Below the pieces are notes generated by a model. The model did not search any database. It saw only the letters and a list, made by a program, of their open reading frames with translations, and was not told the origin of the DNA. A DNA stretch of 34,888 bases from an uncultured Bacilli bacterium (GTDB lineage: Bacteria > Bacillota_I > Bacilli_A > RF39 > UBA660): the NCBI GenBank assembly GCA_944332695.1, contig CALVKL010000004.1:1-34888 (forward strand), given 5' to 3'. The translations under genes and the position numbers were made by a program. Shown in pieces: positions 7,531 through 14,711 of this stretch. Each line of letters starts with the position of its first letter. Position 1 is the first letter of the stretch.

Positions 7531-8780
7531 TTTTCTAACTCCTTTTCAAAAGCTTCCAATTCTTCATCAGATAACATGTCACTATCAATATTTTGATTAA
7601 GCCAACTAGGAACCACTTCTACTTTTTTTGTAGTTTTAGTTCTTTTTTTATTATATTCTTCTTTGGCAAATTCGATTGCTTCACTAACTGTTTCTATTTT
7701 ACTTCTTTTCCATTGGACAGCTATTTGTTCAACAAATTTACGAACTAATTTATTATTATTTATTTTTAATGCATAATCTAATAATACATTAACTACTCCA
7801 GGATTTAATTTTTGTTCTACAATCAAATCTTCAACAATCCTCATATCTTGTTCCGTTGGCTTAGATTCCTGTTTCAAGGATAAAAATTCATAAGGACTAG
7901 TTGTTTCAAACTGATTAATTAATTTAGATTTTTTAGTACCATTAACTTGATTTTGTCTCAAACATAAAGGTTGATTTTGATAAATAAGCTTTGGTATTTG
8001 ACCTTTATTTTCAAATTTGTAAAAACTATGACAATTTTCTTTTAATAAAGATATATCAATTTTACGATCTACTAAACTATTTTTAATTATTTCACTAATT
8101 GCTTCTTCATTTAAATCATAAATAAAAGTTAATTGAAAAATTAATTGACGAATATCTTTGGTAATACTTCTAATATTTAACATTTCTTCCGGAATCAAAC
8201 TTAAGATTTCATTAAAATTAATATTATCTTCAAAGGGAAGATCTAAATGATTAATTCTTTTAATATTATTATCTATTTTATTAGTCCCAACAAAATTATA
8301 AACATCTTTAAAAGAGCAAGAAATATCTTGATAACCTTTAAAATTAACCTTAGGCAAAGAAAAACTATCAACAACACGTTTATATTCATTTTTACTTAAA
8401 TTATTATATAACGCAGTATTTAAAATAGGATTATTTAAAAATTCATAGGCAGATAGTGGACTATATAATTCATATATATAATTATTAATATCTCCTTTTT
8501 TTAAATATGTTTTTATTAAACCAATAGCTTCTAATTTATCTTTAGCTTCTTTAATATCTTCTAATTTTAATTGCATGCTTATTACTAAATCATTATGATT
8601 ATTACCAGAAGAATTAAACTTATTTCGATCTAAAAAACTCCACAAAGTTAAATATAAACTAATTGCTACACTACCAATAATCGGTTGATATAAAGAAGTT
8701 AAAACTAATCGGTCTTGATTATTTAGAATAGTTTTATTGATAACAACAAAATTATCTAAAGGTAACAATGCATTAACCAT
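7527..8780 (-). CDS. dnaB: replication initiation and membrane attachment protein DnaB (DnaD-like)
   Basis: Bacilli-type DnaB, not the helicase. It works with DnaD and DnaI to open and load helicase during initiation and restart. 417 residues; the N-terminal winged-helix part contains SLYQPIIGSVAISLYLTLWSFL (about 28-49), and a C-terminal DnaD-like domain contains LIVEQKLNPGVVNVLLDYAL and a segment FVEQIAVQWKRSKIETVSEA. The acidic tail DEELEAFEKELEK ends in TGA, which overlaps dnaI. An extended -10 like TGATATAAG lies about 25 nt upstream. The ribosome site before the ATG at 8780 is weak (GAG). Confidence 0.88.
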   Translation of the reverse strand: MVNALLPLDNFVVINKTILNNQDRLVLTSLYQPIIGSVAISLYLTLWSFLDRNKFNSSGNNHNDLVISMQLKLEDIKEAKDKLEAIGLIKTYLKKGDINNYIYELYSPLSAYEFLNNPILNTALYNNLSKNEYKRVVDSFSLPKVNFKGYQDISCSFKDVYNFVGTNKIDNNIKRINHLDLPFEDNINFNEILSLIPEEMLNIRSITKDIRQLIFQLTFIYDLNEEAISEIIKNSLVDRKIDISLLKENCHSFYKFENKGQIPKLIYQNQPLCLRQNQVNGTKKSKLINQFETTSPYEFLSLKQESKPTEQDMRIVEDLIVEQKLNPGVVNVLLDYALKINNNKLVRKFVEQIAVQWKRSKIETVSEAIEFAKEEYNKKRTKTTKKVEVVPSWLNQNIDSDMLSDEELEAFEKELEK

Positions 8781-8826
8781 TCATATCAACTCGCTTTCAC
8801 ACTTATATCATAACACATTTATCGAA

Positions 8827-8852
8827 TAAAAAAAAGAATTATTTCATTCTTT
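8827..8852 (-). terminator. terminator overlapping the end of the small HTH gene
   Basis: Minus-strand hairpin AGAAT / ATTCT (arms 8846-8850 and 8835-8839) with a six-base loop and eight U. It separates the regulator from dnaB. Confidence 0.65.
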
Positions 8853-9048
8853 CTTTAAATTCGTCATAAAACAATTTATCTGGCTTAGTTTTTAAAATAT
8901 CGGCTATTTTAATGGCCATTTTATATGACAAAGTTCTTTTATCATTTTCCAATTGAGAGTAAAAAGGTTTACTAATTTTTAACTGTTCAGCCATATATGT
9001 TGTTGTATATCCCTTTTTTTGTCTTAACTGTTTTAATTTTAAATTCAT
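8839..9048 (-). CDS. small XRE-family HTH regulator
   Basis: 69-residue Cro/CI-type DNA-binding protein, essentially one helix-turn-helix domain: LRQKKGYTTTYMAEQLKISKPFYSQLENDKRTLSYKMAIKIADIL, followed by a short tail. AAGGAGTTGTAG precedes the ATG at 9048. It is divergent from a second XRE gene, sharing a 111-bp intergenic region that carries palindromes over its extended -10. Autoregulation is likely. It has no toxin partner or effector domain. Targets are unknown. Confidence 0.85.
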   Translation of the reverse strand: MNLKLKQLRQKKGYTTTYMAEQLKISKPFYSQLENDKRTLSYKMAIKIADILKTKPDKLFYDEFKERMK

Positions 9049-9069
9049 ACTACAACTCCTTATTATTTA

Positions 9070-9100
9070 ATTATATCACAAAGTGCACTAATAGTGTACT
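9070..9100 (-). promoter_or_regulatory. extended -10 promoter with tandem operator AGTRYACT
   Basis: The minus strand has TGATATAAT (9070-9078). Immediately upstream are two 8-bp palindromic sites, AGTGCACT (9082-9089) and AGTGTACT (9093-9100), separated by 3 bp. The sites replace any good -35, so a regulator binding there would block the promoter of the 69-residue HTH gene. Confidence 0.55.
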
Positions 9101-9131
9101 GTAAATTATCAAGATTTATGAGAAAATATTA

Positions 9132-9148
9132 TTGGTAATTTTTACCAA
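9132..9148 (+). promoter_or_regulatory. perfect palindrome upstream of second HTH gene
   Basis: TTGGTAA-TTT-TTACCAA lies between a -10-like TATTAT and the ribosome site of the gene at 9160. This is the expected place for an autoregulatory operator. It differs in sequence from the AGTRYACT pair, so the two regulators may have separate sites. Confidence 0.5.
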
Positions 9149-9159
9149 GAGGTGATTTT

Positions 9160-9396
9160 ATGGGAATGTCAAATGATTACACAAATTTAATAAAGAATAT
9201 AAAATACTACCGTATTAAATCTAACTTAACACAAGAACAATTAGCTGAAAAAGCTGATTTAAGTATTTCCTATATAAAACAAATCGAATCTGGAAAAGAA
9301 TTTAAAAATATTACATTTATTACTTTTAGTAAAATTGCTAAAGCATTAGATATCAGTGTTAATCAGCTATTTGAAGAAATAGAAGTTTTAAATTAA
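9160..9396 (+). CDS. small XRE-family HTH regulator
   Basis: 78-residue HTH protein: RIKSNLTQEQLAEKADLSISYIKQIESG and FITFSKIAKALDISVNQLF, a canonical XRE fold with almost no extra domain. AGAGGTGA precedes the ATG at 9160; a second ATG follows at 9166. It is divergent from the 69-residue HTH gene and convergent with ylxM, overlapping its 3' end by 9 bp. A Cro/CI-like switch with the neighbour is possible but unproven. No phage genes adjoin, so this pair may be a stable chromosomal circuit or a remnant. Confidence 0.85.
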   Translation: MGMSNDYTNLIKNIKYYRIKSNLTQEQLAEKADLSISYIKQIESGKEFKNITFITFSKIAKALDISVNQLFEEIEVLN

Positions 9397-9678
9397 ATCC
9401 ATAATTTTGCTTTTTAAATCATCGTCTAAATTAACGATGATTTTTTTGATCTCATTATTTTTTTTATGTAATTTTAATTTTGATTCATAATACAATAATT
9501 TTTCTTCTATTTCTTTTAAAGTCTTATGAATCGCATTACGACTAATATTATAATTTTCACTAATTTCACTTAAAGATAAATTATCAAAATAATAATCTTT
9601 AAAATATTGTTTTTGTTTATCTGTCAGTAATTCCCCATAATAATCATACAATATACTTAATAAAACTTGATTATTCAT
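9388..9678 (-). CDS. ylxM: YlxM-family putative HTH protein of the SRP operon
   Basis: 96-residue UPF0122/YlxM protein: LLSILYDYYGELLTDKQKQ, then YYFDNLSLSEISENYNISRNAIHKTLKEIEEKL, a sigma-like helix-turn-helix. The family sits beside ftsY and ffh in Bacilli and can stimulate the signal-recognition-particle GTPase. The start at ATG 9678 is chosen because it sits one base after the stop of the upstream gene (TAAaATG), giving translational coupling. A TTG three codons upstream is the only alternative, and neither has a ribosome site. Unlike the usual order, ffh does not follow; the gene converges with an HTH gene. Confidence 0.85.
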   Translation of the reverse strand: MNNQVLLSILYDYYGELLTDKQKQYFKDYYFDNLSLSEISENYNISRNAIHKTLKEIEEKLLYYESKLKLHKKNNEIKKIIVNLDDDLKSKIMDLI

Positions 9679-9679
9679 T

Positions 9680-9934
9680 TTAAACAAACAAAACAGTACA
9701 AATAATAACGATACCTAATCCCAAATAAATAGGTGTCATATATTTTCTTTTATAAATTTTATAGTTATTATATGAAATTACAAACATCAATAATCCAGTC
9801 AAAATTTGACTGATTTTAAATAATTCTCTTTCAAAAACACTAGCAACACCAAAAGCAACCAAATATATTGCTAAAGCAATCTGTAATAACATCGTAATTT
9901 GTTCTACTGTATCAATATTTAATTTATTCTTCAT
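9680..9934 (-). CDS. small four-helix membrane protein of unknown function
   Basis: 84 residues from the ATG at 9934, which follows GGAGGCAGTT. Hydrophobic stretches are ITMLLQIALAIYLVAFGVAS, ISQILTGLLMFVISY and YLGLGIVIICTVLFV, with a basic loop KIYKRKY between the last two. It starts inside the end of ftsY (11-nt overlap) and ends one base before ylxM, so three genes are translationally chained. I do not recognise the family. Its place between the SRP receptor and ylxM suggests membrane-protein biogenesis, an inference from context only. Confidence 0.7.
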   Translation of the reverse strand: MKNKLNIDTVEQITMLLQIALAIYLVAFGVASVFERELFKISQILTGLLMFVISYNNYKIYKRKYMTPIYLGLGIVIICTVLFV

Positions 9935-10901
9935 AACTGCCTCCAAATAATCCATATATATATTTTTCAATATCAAAAACTCCTAAATCTTCTTCTTTTT
10001 CTCCTAAGCCAATAAATTTAACTGGAATTCCTACATTTTCTTTAATAGCTAAAACTATTCCCCCTTTAGCGGTTCCATCTAATTTAGTTAAAACAATACC
10101 TGTAATATTAGTTATTTCTTTAAAACTTTTAGCTTGACTAATTCCATTTTGTCCTGTAGTTGCATCAATTACTAATAAAGTTTCATGAGGTGCATTAGGA
10201 ATTATTTTACCAATCACTTTATTAATTTTATCTAATTCATTCATTAAATTAACTTTATTTTGTAATCTTCCCGCAGTATCAATTAAAACAACATCATAAC
10301 TTTTTTCCTTAGCTTGAGTTAAAGCTTCATATATAACACTTGCCGCATCGGCAGATTCTTTTGAAACTACATCACAGCCAATTTTATTACCCCATTCAAT
10401 TATTTGTTCAACCGCGCCAGCTCGAAATGTATCACCAGCTACTAACAAAACTTTTTTTCCTTCATTTTTTAATTTGTAGGCCATTTTACCGATACTAGTA
10501 GTTTTACCTACTCCATTAACCCCAACAAACAAGATAACTGTTGGACTTTTTTCAGCATAATTTATTTTATTAATAATAATATCATTATTAACATAAATAA
10601 TAAACATTTCATCAATGATAATATCTAATAAATCCTTAGAATCAACTATATGCTCTGACTTTACTCTTTTTTTTAATTTGTCGATAAATTTCATTACCGT
10701 TTCTACACCAACATCAGCCATAATAAATATTTCTTCTAACTCTTCAAAATATTCATCACTAATTTTTTTGTATTTATTACTTAAAATTTTTATTTTATTA
10801 TTAATCTCTTGACGAGTTTTTTTTAAACCTTCCTCATAAGTATTTAATTCTTTTTTATTAGAATTATTAATTATCTTCTTAAACCTATCAAATAACCCCA
10901 T
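9924..10901 (-). CDS. ftsY: signal recognition particle receptor FtsY
   Basis: SRP-type GTPase that docks ribosome-SRP complexes at the membrane. 325 residues from ATG 10901 (MGLFDRFKKI), placed after AAAGGTGAAAC. The upstream ATG at 10922 overlaps the TATAAT promoter box, so it is not the start. The acidic A domain is almost absent; an N domain helical bundle is followed by the G domain with GVNGVGKTT (127-135), DTFRAGAVEQ, DTAGR and TKLDGTAKGG, then the closing GLGEKEEDL. It heads a chain with the small membrane gene and ylxM. Confidence 0.95.
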   Translation of the reverse strand: MGLFDRFKKIINNSNKKELNTYEEGLKKTRQEINNKIKILSNKYKKISDEYFEELEEIFIMADVGVETVMKFIDKLKKRVKSEHIVDSKDLLDIIIDEMFIIYVNNDIIINKINYAEKSPTVILFVGVNGVGKTTSIGKMAYKLKNEGKKVLLVAGDTFRAGAVEQIIEWGNKIGCDVVSKESADAASVIYEALTQAKEKSYDVVLIDTAGRLQNKVNLMNELDKINKVIGKIIPNAPHETLLVIDATTGQNGISQAKSFKEITNITGIVLTKLDGTAKGGIVLAIKENVGIPVKFIGLGEKEEDLGVFDIEKYIYGLFGGSYEE

Positions 10902-10964
10902 AGATGTTTCACCTTTAATCATTATAACAAAAAAAAATAATTATGTCTAATATTTTATATTCTT

Positions 10965-10993
10965 TTGACAAATATTATTAAAAAATGTATAAT
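10965..10993 (+). promoter_or_regulatory. rnjA promoter, consensus sigma-A type
   Basis: TTGACA (10965-10970), 17-bp spacer and TATAAT (10988-10993), a perfect match. A divergent minus-strand TATAAT for ftsY lies near 10920, so both genes are read from this region. Confidence 0.85.
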
Positions 10994-11030
10994 TATAAAG
11001 TCATATTTCTTAAAAAGAAAGGAGGTTAAA

Positions 11031-12677
11031 ATGTTTAAAGAAAGTATTACTAAAATTTTCGCATTAGGTGGTTTAGGTGAAGTCGGCAAAAATATGTACT
11101 GTATTATGCATGAAAATGAAATTATCATTATTGATGCTGGAGTTATTTTTCCTGATGACATGATTGGTGTCGATTATATTATTCCTGATTTTACTTTTTT
11201 AAAACGTAATGAACGAAAAATTAAAGCATTATTTATAACCCATGGTCACGAGGATCATATTGGAGCTATTCCTTTTTTATTACAAAATGTTAATATACCC
11301 GCTATTTATGCGCCTAATCAAGCAGTTGGACTCATTAAAGCAAAATTGGAAGAAAGAAATATCCAATATAAAAATATATTCGTTTACAATGAAAAAAATA
11401 AAATCAAATTTAAACATATGATGGTTGAATTTTTTATGACAACGCACTCTATTCCTGATAGTCATGGAATATGTGTCCACACACCAAATGGTACTGTTGT
11501 TGCTACCGGTGATTTTAAATTTGATTTAACTCCAATTGGACCAATGGCTAATATTCATAAAATGGCAGAAATTGGAAAAAAAGGAGTGACTTTATTATTA
11601 AGCGATAGTACCAACGCTTTAAATGAAGGCTTTTCAACTAGTGAATCCAAAGTTGACGAAGCTTTATCTGATATTTTTAAAAAACATCATGGCCGTATTA
11701 TAATTGCTACATTTGCTTCTAATATTTATCGTCTTAAACATATTGTTGATACATGTAAAAGAAACAATCGCAAAATTGCTATATTTGGACGTAGTATGAC
11801 AATTAATATTGATATATCAATTCAAGGCGGATATATTAAAAATAAAGGCATATTTATTACACCAGAAGAAGCTAACAATATGCCTGATCATAAAGTATGC
11901 TTACTATGCACAGGATCTCAAGGTGAACCGCTTGCAGCTTTAAGTCGAATTGCAAATGGTAGCCATAAACAAATTAAAATTAAAAGTAATGATACTGTTG
12001 TCTTTTCTTCATCTGCTATTCCTGGTAATGCTATTAGTATATCAAGAACTATTAATAAACTTTATTTAAAAGGTGTTAAAGTATATACAAACACTTCATT
12101 AAGTGATGTTCATACTTCTGGTCATGCCAGTCAAGAAGAATTAAAACTAATGATTAGATTAATCAATCCTAAATATTTTATGCCAGTTCATGGTGAGTAT
12201 CGAATGCTTAAAGAACATGCTGACTTAGCCATTATGTGTGATATTCCAAAAGAAAACACCTTTGCTTTAAGTAATGGCGAAGTACTAAATATGAAAAATG
12301 GTCACATTACTAAAGGCGAGACTATTATTACTGGTAATTCTTATGTTGATGGTAATAAAATTGGTGATATTAATAATATCGTCATGAAGGAACGTAAATC
12401 AATGAGTCAAGACGGCATTGTTATTGTCACTTTAACTATTAAAAATAACAAACTATTATCCAATCCAACAATTACGACTAGAGGATTTATACTAATTAAC
12501 GATAATATGGAATTATTACATGATTTAGAAAATAAAACCAAATCTATTGTCAACGATAAGCTCAAAAATATTAGTGAATTAAAATCACTAATCATTACAG
12601 AATTAGTAAGTTATATATATGAAAAAACCGGTCGTAAGCCAACTATATTACCGGTTATTATGGAGATAAAGGTATAA
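11031..12677 (+). CDS. rnjA: ribonuclease J
   Basis: Metallo-beta-lactamase/beta-CASP nuclease with endo- and 5'-3' exonuclease activity in mRNA decay and rRNA maturation. 548 residues from ATG 11031 after AAAGGAGGT; the open frame reaches further upstream, but only into the promoter. Motifs: HGHEDH (71-76, zinc ligands), THSIPDSHG, ATGDFKFD, SDSTNA, the beta-CASP segment with GRSM, CTGSQGEP, and a late MPVHGEYRMLKEHADLA. The C-terminal domain is complete (usual length about 555). Monocistronic, with its own promoter and a strong terminator overlapping the stop. Confidence 0.95.
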   Translation: MFKESITKIFALGGLGEVGKNMYCIMHENEIIIIDAGVIFPDDMIGVDYIIPDFTFLKRNERKIKALFITHGHEDHIGAIPFLLQNVNIPAIYAPNQAVGLIKAKLEERNIQYKNIFVYNEKNKIKFKHMMVEFFMTTHSIPDSHGICVHTPNGTVVATGDFKFDLTPIGPMANIHKMAEIGKKGVTLLLSDSTNALNEGFSTSESKVDEALSDIFKKHHGRIIIATFASNIYRLKHIVDTCKRNNRKIAIFGRSMTINIDISIQGGYIKNKGIFITPEEANNMPDHKVCLLCTGSQGEPLAALSRIANGSHKQIKIKSNDTVVFSSSAIPGNAISISRTINKLYLKGVKVYTNTSLSDVHTSGHASQEELKLMIRLINPKYFMPVHGEYRMLKEHADLAIMCDIPKENTFALSNGEVLNMKNGHITKGETIITGNSYVDGNKIGDINNIVMKERKSMSQDGIVIVTLTIKNNKLLSNPTITTRGFILINDNMELLHDLENKTKSIVNDKLKNISELKSLIITELVSYIYEKTGRKPTILPVIMEIKV

Positions 12678-12693
12678 TCTTTATCTCTTTTAA
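12663..12693 (+). terminator. rnjA terminator
   Basis: GAGATAAAG (12663-12671), 7-nt loop, CTTTATCTC (12679-12687), then TTTT. The stop codon sits in the loop. Confidence 0.85.
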
Positions 12694-12710
12694 TTTATAA
12701 AATTTATTAA

Positions 12711-12875
12711 TTAATTATGAAGGACTAGAACAGCTCTGGCGGAAAAGTCGAAATCGCTACCGCCAATGTAGGTGCCGAAGTAGAACAAGCCCGCACTAGC
12801 ACCATTGTTGTAGTTGCCACCCCGATTGAACCGGAAATTACTAGGGTTCGGAAAGTTCGCGTTATGACCTACGCC
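12711..12875 (-). pseudogene. orphan C-terminal variable cassette of the lectin-like protein
   Basis: A 54-codon minus-strand frame with a stop (TAG 12876-12878) right before it and TAA at 12711. It encodes VGHNANFPNPSNFRFNRGG, then NYNNGASAGLFYFGTYIGG and FSARAVLVLHN. This aligns without gaps over FPN..SN..FNRGG.Y.NGASAG.FYF with the end of the intact gene at 13138-14532. Identical DNA blocks include GGTGCTAGTGCGGGC and TGTTCTACTTCG. It has no N-terminal part, start or ribosome site, and is far more GC-rich than its surroundings. It could be a silent donor cassette, a relic of a lost paralogue or part of a retroelement system. The rest of 12876-13137 is T-rich and holds nothing I recognise. 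Confidence 0.8.
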
Positions 12876-13114
12876 CTATATAATTTATATCAATAAATTA
12901 TACCAAAGCTAAACATATTGACATCGTTGTATTATATTTTTTAAAATATAACCATACATTTATTATTTGACAATTTATTTATATTTTATTAAAAATTTTA
13001 TGACTTCTTGTTTTAACATTTATATATATTTCTTTACTTTATTACTTTTTTATAATTTTTTCTATTTTCTTTACTTATTCTACTTCTTTTTTTATTATCT
13101 ATTTTCCAAGAATA

Positions 13115-13140
13115 AGAAATTAGTAAACTGTTGTTTGCTA
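13115..13140 (-). promoter_or_regulatory. hairpin just downstream of the variable region
   Basis: Starting at the TAG stop on the minus strand: TAG-C-AAAC-AACA-GTTT-A-CTA. This is a seven-pair stem with one mismatch and a 4-nt loop. It has no U run, so it is a poor terminator. A small hairpin at this place is a known feature of retroelement target sites. Confidence 0.4.
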
Positions 13141-14532
13141 CTCACGAACTGCAAGCACACCATGAGCGGAATTGGAGGAAGACGACGCACCACCTGAGAT
13201 ATAGGCGAAGTAGAACACGCCCGCACTAGCACCGTTCCTGTATGAGCCACCACGATTAAACCAGGAGTTGCTAGAGTTAGGAAACCACGCGAAATCTCTA
13301 TACCAGCCACCTGAAGGATTTCCAAATGTTGTTAATGTCTCTTTTGTTGCGTCGCCCAATTTACCACGACTTTGTACTGTGTTTGATGTACTATATGTAT
13401 ATCTATCATAGTATTTTGAATCTGGTACGCTTGTAAATCCTGGACCACTCGGATAAAAATTCCCACTCCTATCTACCATATTGCCCATTACATATTCGTT
13501 TGCTCCACCGGACATATCATATACACCATAAATATTTCCTGTTGTACTTGCTAACGTCCCATTAGTTGTATTATATGCATCACAACTACTAATTGAACTA
13601 CTTCCTGCTGCTGCCCCACATCCTGTTATAAAATTACTATTATTGTTTATTCCAATATCTGTTGCTCCTAATCCATACTTACTTTGTTTTAAATATGCTA
13701 CTGCTCCCCATTCCATATTTTTCATCATATGGCTATCACCATTTAAATTATATGTTGTACTTATTCCTTGAATTGCTGTAAATAAATTTAATAGTGTTGC
13801 ATATCTTAAACTACTTACATTGGGTTTTATTGTTATTGTATGATCTGATTTATCACAATTCGTAAAACTTGGACTACTATTGCAAGTACTATCTGTTGTA
13901 CTTATTTCAAACTTGCCTACCCATATTCCAGTCAATTCTTGAGTACCAAAAGTAAATGCTGGGTGGGTATACCAATTTCCATTAGTAGCATTAGTGCACG
14001 TTTCACTACTATTCCCTGATCCGCTTACGGCATCAACACAACTTACTGTTCCAGTTGAAGATGTTCCATTTTCAAAAGTTATTTGTATTTCTAATGGTTC
14101 TATACTTCCATTATTAGCATTAAATAGTTGATATTTATATCTTGGTATCCATACATACCAAAGCGCAATATCATCTTCGCTTATAATATCACCAACATTT
14201 TTACTTACATCACTATTTAATATAACGGCATTAGCCCATTCTTTAGAATCATAATCATACCATTCTTCATATATATCAGCATATACCCAATTTGTTCCAT
14301 CATATTTAACTGGTATCATATTATCTAATAATTCTGGTTTATTAGCTCCACTTCGATCACGATAAATTATCCCAAAAAATTCATCATTTAATTCATTAGC
14401 AACATCATTTTTTAGTTTATCTAATATTACTTTTCGTCCTCCTAATATACTTAAAATTCCAAAGATTAAAATTAAAAATAAAATTAAAATTGAATATATT
14501 ATACCACTAACAGCGAACCCTTTATTATTCAA
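13138..14532 (-). CDS. membrane-anchored protein with C-type-lectin/FGE-like C-terminus (variable-protein type)
   Basis: Likely surface protein, 464 residues from the TTG at 14532, eight bases after AGAAGGT. Earlier in-frame codons overlap the promoter. The N-terminus is pilin-like: NNKGFAVSGIIYSILILFLI, one membrane segment (about 6-31), then a charged helix. The body has WYVWIPRYKYQ, GIWVGKFE, MKNMEWGAVAYLKQSKYG and GNIYGVYDMSGGANEYVMG, the conserved blocks of the formylglycine-generating-enzyme/C-type-lectin fold. The last 60 residues (WYRDFAW, WFNRGGSYRNGASAGVFYF, then a serine-rich segment) match the variable-region pattern of diversity-generating retroelement targets. Unlike neighbours, the 3' end is GC-rich. 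A related orphan cassette lies 260 bp downstream. Ligand unknown. Confidence 0.75.
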   Translation of the reverse strand: MNNKGFAVSGIIYSILILFLILIFGILSILGGRKVILDKLKNDVANELNDEFFGIIYRDRSGANKPELLDNMIPVKYDGTNWVYADIYEEWYDYDSKEWANAVILNSDVSKNVGDIISEDDIALWYVWIPRYKYQLFNANNGSIEPLEIQITFENGTSSTGTVSCVDAVSGSGNSSETCTNATNGNWYTHPAFTFGTQELTGIWVGKFEISTTDSTCNSSPSFTNCDKSDHTITIKPNVSSLRYATLLNLFTAIQGISTTYNLNGDSHMMKNMEWGAVAYLKQSKYGLGATDIGINNNSNFITGCGAAAGSSSISSCDAYNTTNGTLASTTGNIYGVYDMSGGANEYVMGNMVDRSGNFYPSGPGFTSVPDSKYYDRYTYSTSNTVQSRGKLGDATKETLTTFGNPSGGWYRDFAWFPNSSNSWFNRGGSYRNGASAGVFYFAYISGGASSSSNSAHGVLAVRE

Positions 14533-14557
14533 AATAAGCACCTTCTTTACTATAAAA

Positions 14558-14586
14558 ATTATACCAAATAATATTTTTTTTGACAA
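14558..14586 (-). promoter_or_regulatory. promoter of the lectin-like gene
   Basis: Minus-strand TTGTCA (14581-14586), 17-bp spacer and TATAAT (14558-14563). The -35 abuts the U run of the terminator from the upstream operon, so the gene has its own tight transcription unit. Confidence 0.75.
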
Positions 14587-14587
14587 C

Positions 14588-14613
14588 AAAAAGATGTAGT
14601 AATTAACTACATC
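14588..14613 (-). terminator. terminator after the YihY operon
   Basis: Minus-strand GATGTAGT / ACTACATC (14606-14613 and 14593-14600) with a five-base loop and five U. Confidence 0.8.
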
Positions 14614-14711
14614 CTTAAGAATACTTATAAGTTCACAAATGAAACTTCATCGGTACTATAAAGTAGTCTGTGAATTTGAATATATATATATTCAATAATA
14701 TTTTGGACAAT

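Noticed and set aside
10965-11030. Longer N-terminus for RNase J starting at 10965
   Set aside because: It would begin at the TTG of the -35 box and run through the promoter; the ATG at 11031 has the ribosome site.
12711-12875. The orphan cassette as the template repeat of the DGR
   Set aside because: The variable region differs from it at several non-adenine positions and it is not adenine-rich, so it does not fit as a direct template for the intact gene.
13095-13325. Short antisense frames over the variable region as separate genes
   Set aside because: They mirror the GC-rich coding strand and have no start signals.
14533-14589. Longer N-terminus of the lectin-like protein from 14589
   Set aside because: That stretch contains the -10 and -35 promoter boxes.
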